Assembly: GCF_013359725.1 (NCBI RefSeq)
Contig: NZ_JABFMW010000010.1
Location: 1 to 64,000 of the forward strand
DNA: 64,000 nt
Source of the DNA: Pseudarthrobacter sp. C4D7
Lineage (GTDB): Bacteria; Actinomycetota; Actinomycetes; Actinomycetales; Micrococcaceae
Direction of reading: 5' to 3'
Positions 1-8,316 of this stretch are shown piece after piece. The position numbers and the translations under genes are program-made. The notes under the pieces are model-generated. The model was not told the DNA's origin and did no database searches. It was given only the letters and a program-made list of their open reading frames with translations. How positions within the stretch are numbered: the first letter of the stretch is position 1; each line of letters begins with the position of its first letter.

Positions 1-34
1 GTGGGATGGGATGCGTCAGGAGGTGGTGGGGGGA

Positions 35-1270
35 TCAGGCGGTGGCTTCCCTGAGAAGTTCGCGGCCGTAGTCGTTGCCGTTGGGGGTGCGGACCACGGT
101 GTGCATGTGGAACGGGGCGGGCTCCTCGTTACTGAGGAAGACGCCGGTGTGGTGGTCCAGTTCCAGCACCACCACCGGGCTCTGCACCCGGAAGTAGAAC
201 GCTTCCTCCCCCTCCCAGCCGCCGATCCAGCTGAAAAACGTCTCACCGTAGTGCTCCTGGATCTCCCGGCGGCGCGCGGCGCGGGGACCGTCCGGGAGGT
301 AGGCGATGAAGTCCTCCACCACGGCGTCAAGCAGCTCCCGGGCTCCGGGCGGCATGCCGGTGACCGGGATGCCCTCGTACGGGATCACCCGGTTGTCCTG
401 GAAGCAGCCGCCCAGGTGCCGTTCGTCGCCCGGGTGGAGGCGGCCCGCGGGCATGGCCGGATCCACCATCGCCGCATAGACAACAGCGCGTTCCTGCAGG
501 TCTTCGGGCAGCGCGGCCATCAGCTGCCGGGCCAGGGCGATGCGCTCCTTGAACACCTTGACGCCCTGGTGCGGGCCGGCGTCGATCATGTCCGGTTCGG
601 CGCCCATGAATACCGGCGAGACCACCAGCTGTGTCCCGGCCACCAGGCAGTTCAGCGCCGCGTGGTGGCCGAACAGCTGCCACCCCCACGGCTCAGTTTC
701 GGACGGCTCCCCGTACAGGGCGAAGTTGTAGCTGAACTCGTTCATGAGCAACGGCAGCTCCACCAGGTCACCCAGGAAGCCATTGATGCGCATCAGGTTC
801 CGCACCAGTTCAAAGCCGGCCGGGCTCAGCGAAGCCTCCATCACGCCCAGCACCGCGTCCCGTACGGGGGCGACAATCTCATCCAGGCGCAGACCGGTAT
901 CGTGCTGCATGAATTCGGGGTTGGCCCAGCTCTGCCACTCCGGCGCGTCCACGGCGTAGCAGAGCTTCCCGGCCTGGTCCGCGGTGACAGTACCCAGCAG
1001 CTTCCGCGCCGCAGCCACCATGGCCGCGGTGGGCGCTTCCTCCCCGGGCCGGGCCTGCGCCAGCGGGTAGAGGCCCTCCCGGCGGACACCGTCGCTGGTG
1101 ATCCCGGTGAACGGCTGCGGATAGAGCTTCCGCCAGCCCTCGATCATGGGCCCGGCGAACGCGTCGGTCTTGGCGGCCTCGGCGTACCCGCGGGCATCCA
1201 GTCCGCGGATGTCCGCCACGCGGGGGTGGTCCGGGGCGAAGAGGTAATCACGGAATGACGGCGTCGACAC
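35..1270 (-). CDS. DUF3500 family protein
   Basis: A 411-residue protein that I recognise as DUF3500, a family of unknown biochemical function. The C-terminal stretch LELDHHTGVF followed by HMHTVVRTPNGNDYG is the conserved His-rich end of the family. I chose the GTG start at 1270: AGGAG lies 7 nt upstream, and the open frame further upstream is Pro/Arg-rich and is antisense-like sequence inside the preceding gene. The start lies 23 bp inside the end of the monooxygenase gene, so the two are translationally coupled. It is the last gene of a four-gene operon, so a role in the same aromatic or ester catabolism is inferred from context only. No signal peptide or membrane segment is visible. Confidence 0.85.
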   Translation of the reverse strand: MSTPSFRDYLFAPDHPRVADIRGLDARGYAEAAKTDAFAGPMIEGWRKLYPQPFTGITSDGVRREGLYPLAQARPGEEAPTAAMVAAARKLLGTVTADQAGKLCYAVDAPEWQSWANPEFMQHDTGLRLDEIVAPVRDAVLGVMEASLSPAGFELVRNLMRINGFLGDLVELPLLMNEFSYNFALYGEPSETEPWGWQLFGHHAALNCLVAGTQLVVSPVFMGAEPDMIDAGPHQGVKVFKERIALARQLMAALPEDLQERAVVYAAMVDPAMPAGRLHPGDERHLGGCFQDNRVIPYEGIPVTGMPPGARELLDAVVEDFIAYLPDGPRAARRREIQEHYGETFFSWIGGWEGEEAFYFRVQSPVVVLELDHHTGVFLSNEEPAPFHMHTVVRTPNGNDYGRELLREATA

Positions 1271-3014
1271 GGGCGCTCCTGGTTTCGGGGGTAGGTGCAG
1301 GTTCTTCAGGACGTGCGGGAGGAAAAGCGGGCGCCCAGCCCGCGGCAACGGACAGCGCGGCGGCGGCTTCCACCGGGGAGTTGCCGCGCCAGGCCACGTG
1401 CTGGTCGGGACGGACCAGCACGGCGGGAGCACCCCACAGGTCCGCAGGGTGCGTGCCGTCGACGGACGGCCCGACGACGGCGACGGTCACCGGGATGCCC
1501 TTCCGGGCACCGGCGGCCAGGACCGGCTCGAAAAATGCTGCGGCGTCCGCCCCGCCCAGCGATCCGGCGTCGGCCAGCAGGGTGAAACCTGGCCCCAGGG
1601 CGCTGTACAGGGAACGGGAATCGGCCAGCCAGGCGTGCGGCAGCAGTGCCCCCGGAGACGCGGACGGGACGTAGCGGATGGGGTCTTCGGCGGGGAGGGC
1701 TGATCCGTCCGGCAGCACCACGGGCGAGCCGCCGTACGCGTAGCCCAACACCAGGCCGAGCGAATCGAACTCGCTCTGCTTCACGGCGAGCGCCTGGCGG
1801 GCAGCGCCGCGGGCGGCGTCCCCCGCCGGCCCGTCCGCACGCAGCTCCGGATCCGCGAAGTGGTAGGCCAAGGCCTTGCCGTTGGCCGCGGCGTCGCGGA
1901 TGGTGCGCGCAGCCACGGGCCGGCGCTCGACCCCGTAGCTGGCGAGGAGTCCGGGACCCGCCCAGCCGTTGATGGTGGCGGCGAGCTTCCAGGCCAGGTT
2001 GGCGGCGTCGCCGATACAGGTGTTAAAGCCGTGGCCTCCCCAGGGCGGGTTGAGGTGGGCGGCGTCCCCCACCAGGAAGACGTTGCCGCGGCTGTAGTCA
2101 GGAGCCAGCAGCATCCGGGCCGTCCACGGGTCGGTGGCCACCACCTCGATGTCCACGTCCGAGCCCACCAGGGAGCGGACCATCGCGGCCGCATCCCCGG
2201 CAGTGACCGTCACCGAGGGATCCACGCCCTGGACGATCGCCCACCACGTGCCGTCACGGTCCATCGGCCCCACCATGCCGGAGGTCTCGGAGCCCACCAC
2301 CCAGTACTGAACGGCCGGGTCCAGGGCGACGGCGGATGCCAGCGATTTCGAGCGGAAAAGGATGCTGATGTTGGACAGCTCGGCGGAGCCGCCTTCCAGC
2401 CGCAGTCCCAGGCTGCGGCGCACGGCGGAGGACCCGCCGTCCGCGCCGATGACGTACTCCGCGGCGAGGGTGCGTTCGGCCCCTGCGGGGTCCCTAACGA
2501 CGACGGCGCAGGGTTCCGTGGCTGCCCCGCCTTCCGGGGCGCTGACGCCGGTAACCGTCCACCCGGGCAGGAAGGTCACCAGCGGGTGGCGTTCGGCGGC
2601 GGTGCGGAGCACCTCTTCGAGGACGGGTTGCGGTACCTGCTGCCCGCACTCCGGCTGCGGTCCGTACCGGCCAGGGACCAGCTGGAACGCGTTGCGGAAC
2701 CGGCGCAGCTCATGCGCCGCAGGGCCGGTGAGGCCGGTGCAGAAGATGACGTCCTGGGCGTACTCCACCGGCAACGGCGACGCTTCCCGCAGGGTGTCGG
2801 CAAGGCCCAGGCGGCGCAGGTGCGTCATGGTGCGGGCGTTGGTGGTCTTGGCGCGCGGACGGGTGTGGTCCAGCGTGGTCCTCGGTTCGATGACGGTGCT
2901 GGGCACGCCGCGGGCAGCGAGGTCCAGTGCCAGGAACAGGCCGCTGGGGCCGCCCCCGGCGATCAGGACCTGCACCTCCGCAGGAAGGTCCGCAGCGGAC
3001 TGGAGGGAGCCCAT
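1248..3014 (-). CDS. FAD-dependent aromatic monooxygenase (PheA/TfdB family)
   Basis: 588 residues, full length for single-component flavoprotein hydroxylases that use NAD(P)H and O2 to hydroxylate phenols or related rings. The Rossmann motif GGGPSG is at about residues 20-25. The DG motif (VIGADGGSSAVRR) is near residue 190. The GD motif (FLVGDAAHLNPPWGGHGFN) is near residue 320, and the C-terminal third fits the thioredoxin-like dimerisation domain of phenol hydroxylases. The ATG at 3014 overlaps the stop of the FAH-family gene by one base (TGATG). Together with the FAH hydrolase and the alpha/beta hydrolase it suggests an aromatic ring-degradation operon, although no ring-cleavage dioxygenase is present in the window. 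The substrate cannot be read from the sequence. Confidence 0.9.
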   Translation of the reverse strand: MGSLQSAADLPAEVQVLIAGGGPSGLFLALDLAARGVPSTVIEPRTTLDHTRPRAKTTNARTMTHLRRLGLADTLREASPLPVEYAQDVIFCTGLTGPAAHELRRFRNAFQLVPGRYGPQPECGQQVPQPVLEEVLRTAAERHPLVTFLPGWTVTGVSAPEGGAATEPCAVVVRDPAGAERTLAAEYVIGADGGSSAVRRSLGLRLEGGSAELSNISILFRSKSLASAVALDPAVQYWVVGSETSGMVGPMDRDGTWWAIVQGVDPSVTVTAGDAAAMVRSLVGSDVDIEVVATDPWTARMLLAPDYSRGNVFLVGDAAHLNPPWGGHGFNTCIGDAANLAWKLAATINGWAGPGLLASYGVERRPVAARTIRDAAANGKALAYHFADPELRADGPAGDAARGAARQALAVKQSEFDSLGLVLGYAYGGSPVVLPDGSALPAEDPIRYVPSASPGALLPHAWLADSRSLYSALGPGFTLLADAGSLGGADAAAFFEPVLAAGARKGIPVTVAVVGPSVDGTHPADLWGAPAVLVRPDQHVAWRGNSPVEAAAALSVAAGWAPAFPPARPEEPAPTPETRSARVDAVIP

Positions 3015-3895
3015 CAGGCACGGCTCCGCAGGGAAAGATCGCCCACCGGAGTGGTGAGGGTGCCCAGTTTCTCAATCTCCACTTCCACTGTGTCGCCCGG
3101 CTGCAGGAGCCACTGCGGGGTGCGTGCATAACCGACCCCTTCGGGGGTGCCGGTGGCAATGACGTCCCCCGGGTGCAGGGTGAAGGTTTCGCTGATCAGC
3201 GAGATGATGGCCGGAACAGAGAAGATCATGTCCCGGGTGTTGCCGTTCTGGGCTTCGATGCCGTTGACTCGGGTGCGGACCTGGAGCCCGTCGCGCAGGT
3301 CGCCCACCTCGTCGCGGCTGACCAGGGGGCCCAAGGGTCCGCTGAAGTCGCCGTTCTTGCCCAGGGTCCACTGCGAGGTGAGCTTCTGGGCCCTGCGGGA
3401 GGTGATGTCGTTGAACGTGGAGTACCCAAAGACGGCATCCGACGCGGCTTCTTCGCCGGCGGACTCCACGCGCCGGCCGATGTAGGCGGCCACTTCGCCT
3501 TCCCAGTCCAGCCCTGCCTCGCCCGCCGGCACCGGCACGGGAACGTTGCCCACGGAAAGGGACGCCGTCCACCGCGCGAACAGGGTGGGGTACGGCGGCA
3601 GCTCCTGGTCCTTGAAGCTGCCCTCGGCCACGTGCGCCTTGTAGTTCAGCCCCACGCAGATCACCCGCGCGGAGGCGGGGACCAGCGGCACTTCGGCGAC
3701 ACTGCCGCGCTCCAGCCAGCCGTCGCCGTCGGACGCTTCGGTGTGTGCCGCGCCGGCAACCAGGGCTGCCGCCTTGTCCTGCCAGCCCTCGGCGTCGGCC
3801 CAGAAATCGTTGACGGACGTGAGCTGAAGGACGCGGGAGCCTGCGAGCGCCGCCACCCAGGGTTCGCCGTGGTGGGTGATGCCGATGAACTGCAT
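3014..3895 (-). CDS. Fumarylacetoacetate hydrolase family protein
   Basis: 293 residues starting MQFIGITHHG. The C-terminal two thirds carry the FAH fold signatures: VICVGLNYKAHV, the metal-binding region around DWEGEVAAYIG, FGYSTFNDITSR, and the closing GDVIATGTPEGVG. The family hydrolyses or decarboxylates acylpyruvates and 2-keto acids arising from aromatic meta- or gentisate-type pathways, with Mg2+ or Mn2+. The start at 3895 removes a low-complexity extension that overlaps the upstream hydrolase gene. It lies between the hydrolase (58 bp away) and the monooxygenase (1-bp overlap). The likely job is carbon-carbon bond hydrolysis late in the same pathway; the exact substrate is inferred only. 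Confidence 0.9.
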   Translation of the reverse strand: MQFIGITHHGEPWVAALAGSRVLQLTSVNDFWADAEGWQDKAAALVAGAAHTEASDGDGWLERGSVAEVPLVPASARVICVGLNYKAHVAEGSFKDQELPPYPTLFARWTASLSVGNVPVPVPAGEAGLDWEGEVAAYIGRRVESAGEEAASDAVFGYSTFNDITSRRAQKLTSQWTLGKNGDFSGPLGPLVSRDEVGDLRDGLQVRTRVNGIEAQNGNTRDMIFSVPAIISLISETFTLHPGDVIATGTPEGVGYARTPQWLLQPGDTVEVEIEKLGTLTTPVGDLSLRSRA

Positions 3896-3953
3896 GGGAG
3901 GCCTTTCGGTCTGGTCCGGGGTGCGCGTGCTGCCCCGGCGTGATGGTGGGAAA

Positions 3954-4835
3954 TCAGTGCTGTTCCGCGTGGCGGCGGAAGAAGTCGAGTGTGGCGGCAA
4001 TGGCCCGCTCCGCGGCGCCGCTGTTGCCGTCCGGGCTGGTCCACATGTGGTCCGCGCCCTCGAGCAGGAGGAGGTCGACGGCGTTGCCCGCGCCTTCCAG
4101 CGCAGCGGCCAGCGAGGTGGACTGGGCTGCCGGGACGAAGCGGTCCGCCGTGCCGTGGATGAGGAGGAAGGGCGGGGCGCCTGCGTGGACGTAGCTGAGC
4201 GGGCTCGCGGCCCTGGCCTTGTCCGGGGCGTCGGCGGGCTGTGCGCCAATCAGCAGCGCTTCGCGGGATCCCGGATCATCCGCCCGGGCCACGGCGTCCG
4301 GTCCCGCCTGTTCGCCCATCCTGAGCAGGTCCGTGGGCGGGTACCAGGCCACGACGCCGGCAACGGAGTCGTCGCTGTCCGTCCCGTCGGTGCCGCCCTG
4401 GCCCGCAAATTCCGCAGCCCCCGCGGTCAGGCCCAGGAGGCTGGCCAGGTGCCCGCCGGCCGAATCGCCCCAGGCGTAGATGCGGTGCGGGTCCACGCCG
4501 TATTCGGCCGCGTGGGTGCGGAGCCAGCGGACAGCCGCCTTGGCGTCCGCCAGCTGGGCTGGGAAGGTGGCCACCCCGCTGAGGCGGTAGTCCGCCGAGG
4601 CCACCACGAACCCTGCGTCCGCGAGCTGCTCGATGGGGCTGAGTCCAAAACCGTCAACAGCGGGGCCCAGTGAGGACCGCTCACCCATCCGCCAGCCGCC
4701 GCCGTGGAAATGGACCACGGCGGGCCGGGCGCCCTGGCGCGTTTCTCCCGCAGGAAGGTAGAGGTCCAGCAGCAGCGGCTCCGCGTTCCGTGGCCGGGCG
4801 AACTCGATCCCCTTGAGGATCCGCGGTCCCGTCAT
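3954..4835 (-). CDS. Alpha/beta hydrolase (esterase/lipase, HSL/BD-FAE-like)
   Basis: 293 residues. The oxyanion-hole motif HFHGGGW is near residue 45 and the nucleophile elbow GDSAGGH gives Ser125. The C-terminal acid and His fit the PFLLIHGTADRFVP and EGADHMW segments. I prefer the ATG at 4835 over the one at 4847, because the sequence ATGGAG at 4842-4847 then supplies a GGAG ribosome site 6 nt upstream. It is the promoter-proximal gene of the operon with FAH hydrolase, FAD monooxygenase and DUF3500. It probably releases an aromatic acid or alcohol from an ester. A palindromic operator lies about 145 bp upstream. Confidence 0.88.
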   Translation of the reverse strand: MTGPRILKGIEFARPRNAEPLLLDLYLPAGETRQGARPAVVHFHGGGWRMGERSSLGPAVDGFGLSPIEQLADAGFVVASADYRLSGVATFPAQLADAKAAVRWLRTHAAEYGVDPHRIYAWGDSAGGHLASLLGLTAGAAEFAGQGGTDGTDSDDSVAGVVAWYPPTDLLRMGEQAGPDAVARADDPGSREALLIGAQPADAPDKARAASPLSYVHAGAPPFLLIHGTADRFVPAAQSTSLAAALEGAGNAVDLLLLEGADHMWTSPDGNSGAAERAIAATLDFFRRHAEQH

Positions 4836-4980
4836 CGTTGACTCCATGTGTAGCGCGCCGTTTCTGTGCTGGGTGTAGTGAAGCGTTTAGTGAACTGCTG
4901 GATGGGCTGGGCGGGGGCCGCAACGGGCCACCCGTTCATTGACTCAACTCTGTGCCATGGGCCGGCCTGCACGCGCCGCT

Positions 4981-4999
4981 AGTTTCACTGAATGAAACT
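4981..4999. promoter_or_regulatory. Palindromic operator AGTTTCA-N5-TGAAACT
   Basis: A perfect 7-bp inverted repeat (AGTTTCA, spacer CTGAA, TGAAACT). It belongs to the TTYCA-N5-TGRAA motif group seen at four other places in the window. It sits about 145 bp upstream of the aromatic hydrolase operon, which is expected of an IclR- or GntR-type site. The regulator is not known. Confidence 0.5.
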
Positions 5000-5044
5000 G
5001 GTTCGCCCAGCACTGGATCCTCCCACGGGGTGCGTGCGCCGGAG

Positions 5045-5075
5045 TTGAACCTGACGCGGCGTCAGGTTCTACGGT
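5045..5075 (+). promoter_or_regulatory. MerR-type promoter with 19-bp spacer
   Basis: A -35 TTGAAC at 5045-5050 and a -10 TACGGT at 5070-5075 are separated by 19 bp. The spacer is almost filled by a perfect palindrome (5047-5069: two 11-bp arms, GAACCTGACGC and its complement, around a single G). An over-long 19-bp spacer with a dyad between the boxes is the hallmark of MerR-regulated promoters. It points toward the small open frame ending at 5257. Confidence 0.55.
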
Positions 5076-5110
5076 GGGCGAGATGGAACCACCGGAAGAA
5101 TCCCGCTGGA

Positions 5111-5257
5111 GTTGGCGAGATTGGCGCCCTGCTGGACGGGTCGAAAGGAAGTTCCGGTTCCCTGCAAAAACTGCTGCGGAGGCAGCTTGAGGCCTTAAGC
5201 GAGCAGGCGCTGCAGGTCCTGGTGGCGCACCTCCAGGCGGCGCGGGAGACGCTCTGA
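5111..5257 (+). pseudogene. Possible remnant of a MerR-family regulator
   Basis: The frame reads VGEIGALLDGS and then a Leu/Arg/Gln-rich helix (LQKLLRRQLEALSEQALQ) ending at a stop at 5257. VGEIGALL resembles the very N-terminus of MerR proteins and the helix resembles a regulator C-terminus, but the DNA-binding wing and most of the middle are missing. Third codon positions are strongly GC-rich, unlike random sequence. It sits directly behind a MerR-type promoter. An internally deleted gene is my best guess; a small unrelated protein or chance ORF remains possible. Confidence 0.3.
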
Positions 5258-5276
5258 AAGTTCCCGCAGCCGGCGC

Positions 5277-5759
5277 TTAGCTGACCAGGATCTGGGTGGC
5301 GGACTCCTTCAGCTTCCCGTTGGCCCACTTCATCTGGCGGATGGTCTGCGGGTGGCACTTCTCCGCCAGGGCCAGGAGGTTCTTGTCCTTCATCCCCTGG
5401 GCGGCCTGGGCCAGCAGTTCCCAGTCCGCTGACACCCCGCAGGCCTTCAGGTAGAGCTCGCGGAGGTCGCGCAGCAGCAGCATCCCGGTTTCGGGGCGCC
5501 GGCCAACCATCCCGCTGCCCTTCTCCCGGATGGTTTCCATCAGCCCTGCTTCACTGCGGGGCTCCGGGTCCAGGTTTTGGCCGTAGTTCTTGGCGATGTG
5601 CGCGATGTCCCGGACGTGCTGCTGCGACCAGCGCGCCAGGTCCCGGGCCAGGTGGTAGATCTCGTGGTCCACCTTGTGCCGCTCGGAGACGACCAGCAGA
5701 TGGTGTGCCAAGTCATTTTCGGAGCGGTGCATTTCCTCCAGTACCAGCCCGAATTTCAT
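5277..5759 (-). CDS. Small helical protein co-translated with the molybdoenzyme
   Basis: 160 residues; I do not recognise the family. It is predicted to be almost all helix. The first 60 residues are dense in His and acidic residues (His11, 19, 20, 28, 32, 36, 48, 54; Glu33-x-x-His36), in the style of ferritin-like or hemerythrin-like helical bundles. There is no signal peptide or membrane span. Its ATG at 5759 overlaps the stop of the molybdopterin oxidoreductase by 4 bp (ATGA), so the two are made together, and a dedicated partner or maturation factor is the simplest inference. A metal- or O2-binding bundle is a guess from residue pattern alone. Confidence 0.75.
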   Translation of the reverse strand: MKFGLVLEEMHRSENDLAHHLLVVSERHKVDHEIYHLARDLARWSQQHVRDIAHIAKNYGQNLDPEPRSEAGLMETIREKGSGMVGRRPETGMLLLRDLRELYLKACGVSADWELLAQAAQGMKDKNLLALAEKCHPQTIRQMKWANGKLKESATQILVS

Positions 5760-8221
5760 CGTGCGACTCCTGCCGTGCCGGTTGCCTCGTCCGCCAAAGC
5801 GGTGGCGATGCCCTTGGTCCTGGCGCCTTCCGGGAAGTCGCCCACCGGAGCCGACGCCGTGGTGGTGGGCGCCTGGGACGGCCCGTCGCCGCCGGAAATG
5901 CGGGTAACGCGTGCTGCCGCCGTCTTGAAGATGGGCTGCTTGGACGCCGCATCCCAGTCGGTGATGGTCAGTTCGTTCGCTGCGCGCCCTGCCCCGTCCG
6001 GCTGGTGTCCGCCGTTCGTGTCCCAGTAGCCGTAATGGAAGGGTAGGAAGAGGACGCCGTTCCGGATGCCGCTGATCCGCACCTTGGCACGGACCGAACC
6101 GCGGGGTGTCTCCACCTCGGCAAGGTCGCCTTCGGCGATCCCGTACGCGCCGGCGTCGTCCGCTGACAACTCCACCCAGACGTCCGGCGCGGCCGCCTGC
6201 AGCTCAGGTGCCCGTCCCGTCTTGGTGCGGGTATGGAACTGGTAGAGCGTGCGGCCGGTGATGAGCTGGAGGGGGAAGTCCTGGCTGGGCAGCTCGTGCG
6301 GCGGCATGTATTCGGCGGCCTTGATGATGGCCTTGCCCTCCGGGTTCAGGGCCTTGTACTCCGTGGGTTCCACGGGCGCACCGGTGATGAGGTCGCGGCC
6401 GTAGGTTTCGCAGTAGTCGGGGTGCGCCCAGAATTTTCCGTCAGCGTAGATGCGCTCCGTACCGTCCGGATTTTCGTCGTTGCAGGGCCACTGGATGCCG
6501 GAGCCGCCGCGCAGTTTGGCGTAGGTGATGCCCGTGTAGTCGCAGGGCCGGCCGCGGGTACATTCCTTCCAGGCCTCGAAGGCGGATTCGGGGTCGTGCC
6601 ACTTGATCAGCGGCTGCCCGTCCTTGTCCTGCAGGCCCATGCGGTGGGCGTAGTCGATGAAGATCTCCAGGTCCGGCCGGGCCTCGCCCGGCGGGTCCAC
6701 GGCCTTCTCGGAGAGGTGGACGGTGCGGTCCACATTCGTGAAGGTGCCGGTCTTCTCGCCCCAGGTGGCGGCGGGAAGGACGACGTCGGCCAGCTGGGCG
6801 GTCTCGGACAGGAAGATGTCCTGCACCACCAGGAACAGGCGGTCCTGTTCCAGGATGCCGCGGATGCGTGCCAGCTCGGGCAGCGAGACGGCCGGGTTGG
6901 TGCCGCTGACCCACAGCATCCGGATGGAGCCGTCCTCCGCGTACCGCATCATCTGCATGACGTGCGTGGGCGGGGAGTAGTGCGGGATGGACATGGGATC
7001 TATGTTCCAGACCCTGGCCAGGTCCTGGATGTGCGCATCGTTGGACCAGTTCCGGAAGGCGGCGAGGTCGCCGTCGGCCCCGCATTCGCGGGTGTTTTCG
7101 GCGGTGGGCTGGCCGTTCATCTGCAGGATGCCGCAGCCGGGTTTGCCCAGCATGCCGCGGATGATGTTGACGTTGTTGACCTGCACGGCGGCGGCCGTGG
7201 CCTGGTTGGACTGGTAGAAGCCCTGCAGCACCGTGGACAGCAGCCGCTCCGCGTGGCCGATGATGCTGGCCGCCTCGGAGATCTGTTCCGCCGGGACGCC
7301 GCAGATTTCCGCCACGAGAGCCGGAGGGTAGTTCTTGACCTCTTTTTCGAGCTCCGGGTACCCCACGGTGTGGGCCCGGATGTACTCCTGGTCCACCCAG
7401 CCGTTGGTGATGATCTCGTGCAGGATGCCGTTCATCAGGGCCACGTTGGTGCCGGGCCGCGGCGCCAGGTGCACGGTGGCGGCCCTGGCCACGGGCGTCC
7501 TGCGCGGGTCCACGCAGATGATCTTCGGCGGGTTGGGGCCGGCCAGCCGGTCCAGCATGCGGGTCCAGAGGACGGCCTGGGTTTCGGCCACGTTGTGCCC
7601 GTACAGCGCGATGACATCGGCGTGGTCCACGTCCGTGTAGGAGCCGGGCTGGCCGTCGCAGCCGAAGGATTCCTTCAGGGCCTCGCCGGCAGTCGCGGTG
7701 CACAGACGCGTGTTGCCGTCCACGTGGTTGGTGCCGATGCCACCGTGGGCCATAGTGCCCAGGGTGTAGTACTCCTCGGAGAAGAGCTGGCCGGTGGTGT
7801 AGAAGCCAAGGGCGCTGGGGCCCTGCTCCGCGAGCAGCGCCTTGGACTTGTCCACGATGCGCTGCATGGCGGTGTCCCAGTCCGTCTCCACCAGCTTTCC
7901 GCCCTCGCGGATGAGGGGTTTGGTGAGCCGGTCCCGGGAGGCGTTGGCCTGCCAGCCGTAGAGGTCCTTGGGGCCCAGGCGGCCGTGGTTGACGCGGTCC
8001 ACGGCCCGTCCCCGCACGCCGACGATCCTGTTGTCCTTGACGGCGATGTCCATGGCGTCGCCGTTGGAATGCAGGAGCGACGCCGTCTGGACCCATCGGT
8101 CCACGTCTTCCGGCGCCACCCCTTCTGCCAGGTGGGTATCCACCCTGACCGGCCAGTCAGCGCCGCTGCCGTACGGCGTCCGTGTCCCCCATGGTTCAGC
8201 TATTCGGTCAATCCGAGCCAT
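5756..8221 (-). CDS. Molybdopterin (bis-MGD) oxidoreductase lacking the N-terminal FeS motif
   Basis: 821 residues of the DMSO-reductase superfamily, nearest in pattern to assimilatory nitrate reductase / NapA-like proteins. NTRLCTATAG at residues 170-179 gives Cys174 as the likely molybdenum ligand. ICVDPRRTP, QMNGQPTAENTRECGADG and LWVSGTNPAVSLPEL are cofactor-pocket motifs, and the C-terminal domain has TGRTLYQFHTRTKTGR. The position of the usual CxxCxxxC cluster reads TASLLHSNGDAMD (residues 46-58) with no cysteine at all, and the fourth position reads RLGPKDLYGW. No [4Fe-4S] cluster is therefore expected. No twin-arginine signal is seen, so it is cytoplasmic. The physiological reaction is unknown. 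Confidence 0.88.
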   Translation of the reverse strand: MARIDRIAEPWGTRTPYGSGADWPVRVDTHLAEGVAPEDVDRWVQTASLLHSNGDAMDIAVKDNRIVGVRGRAVDRVNHGRLGPKDLYGWQANASRDRLTKPLIREGGKLVETDWDTAMQRIVDKSKALLAEQGPSALGFYTTGQLFSEEYYTLGTMAHGGIGTNHVDGNTRLCTATAGEALKESFGCDGQPGSYTDVDHADVIALYGHNVAETQAVLWTRMLDRLAGPNPPKIICVDPRRTPVARAATVHLAPRPGTNVALMNGILHEIITNGWVDQEYIRAHTVGYPELEKEVKNYPPALVAEICGVPAEQISEAASIIGHAERLLSTVLQGFYQSNQATAAAVQVNNVNIIRGMLGKPGCGILQMNGQPTAENTRECGADGDLAAFRNWSNDAHIQDLARVWNIDPMSIPHYSPPTHVMQMMRYAEDGSIRMLWVSGTNPAVSLPELARIRGILEQDRLFLVVQDIFLSETAQLADVVLPAATWGEKTGTFTNVDRTVHLSEKAVDPPGEARPDLEIFIDYAHRMGLQDKDGQPLIKWHDPESAFEAWKECTRGRPCDYTGITYAKLRGGSGIQWPCNDENPDGTERIYADGKFWAHPDYCETYGRDLITGAPVEPTEYKALNPEGKAIIKAAEYMPPHELPSQDFPLQLITGRTLYQFHTRTKTGRAPELQAAAPDVWVELSADDAGAYGIAEGDLAEVETPRGSVRAKVRISGIRNGVLFLPFHYGYWDTNGGHQPDGAGRAANELTITDWDAASKQPIFKTAAARVTRISGGDGPSQAPTTTASAPVGDFPEGARTKGIATALADEATGTAGVAR

Positions 8222-8247
8222 CTGTCCATCTCCTTACAGGAACCGGC

Positions 8248-8272
8248 GGACAGCGCAGAAACGGCGCTGTCC
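8248..8272 (-). terminator. Hairpin between BASS transporter and molybdoenzyme genes
   Basis: Perfect 9-bp arms (GGACAGCGC / GCGCTGTCC) with a 7-nt loop, 45 bp past the transporter stop. There is no clear U-tract. It probably separates the two transcription units. Confidence 0.45.
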
Positions 8273-8316
8273 CTATCGGATTCTGTACCCGGAATGGCTG
8301 GCTGGAAACGGGCTTC

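Larger units (their letters stand above)
4836..5276. other. Gene-poor gap with operator and MerR-type promoter
   Basis: About 440 bp without an intact gene. From left to right it holds the leader of the hydrolase operon, including two TTCACT words 12 bp apart (minus strand, about 4875-4893). A perfect palindrome at 4981-4999 follows, then a MerR-type promoter at 5045-5075 pointing right. The last 150 bp or so have coding-like third-position GC but no intact start domain. Confidence 0.6.

Noticed and set aside
4952-5110. Upstream half of the plus-strand open frame ending at 5257
   Set aside because: It runs through the palindromic operator and the MerR-type promoter and has no ribosome site, so it is not coding.
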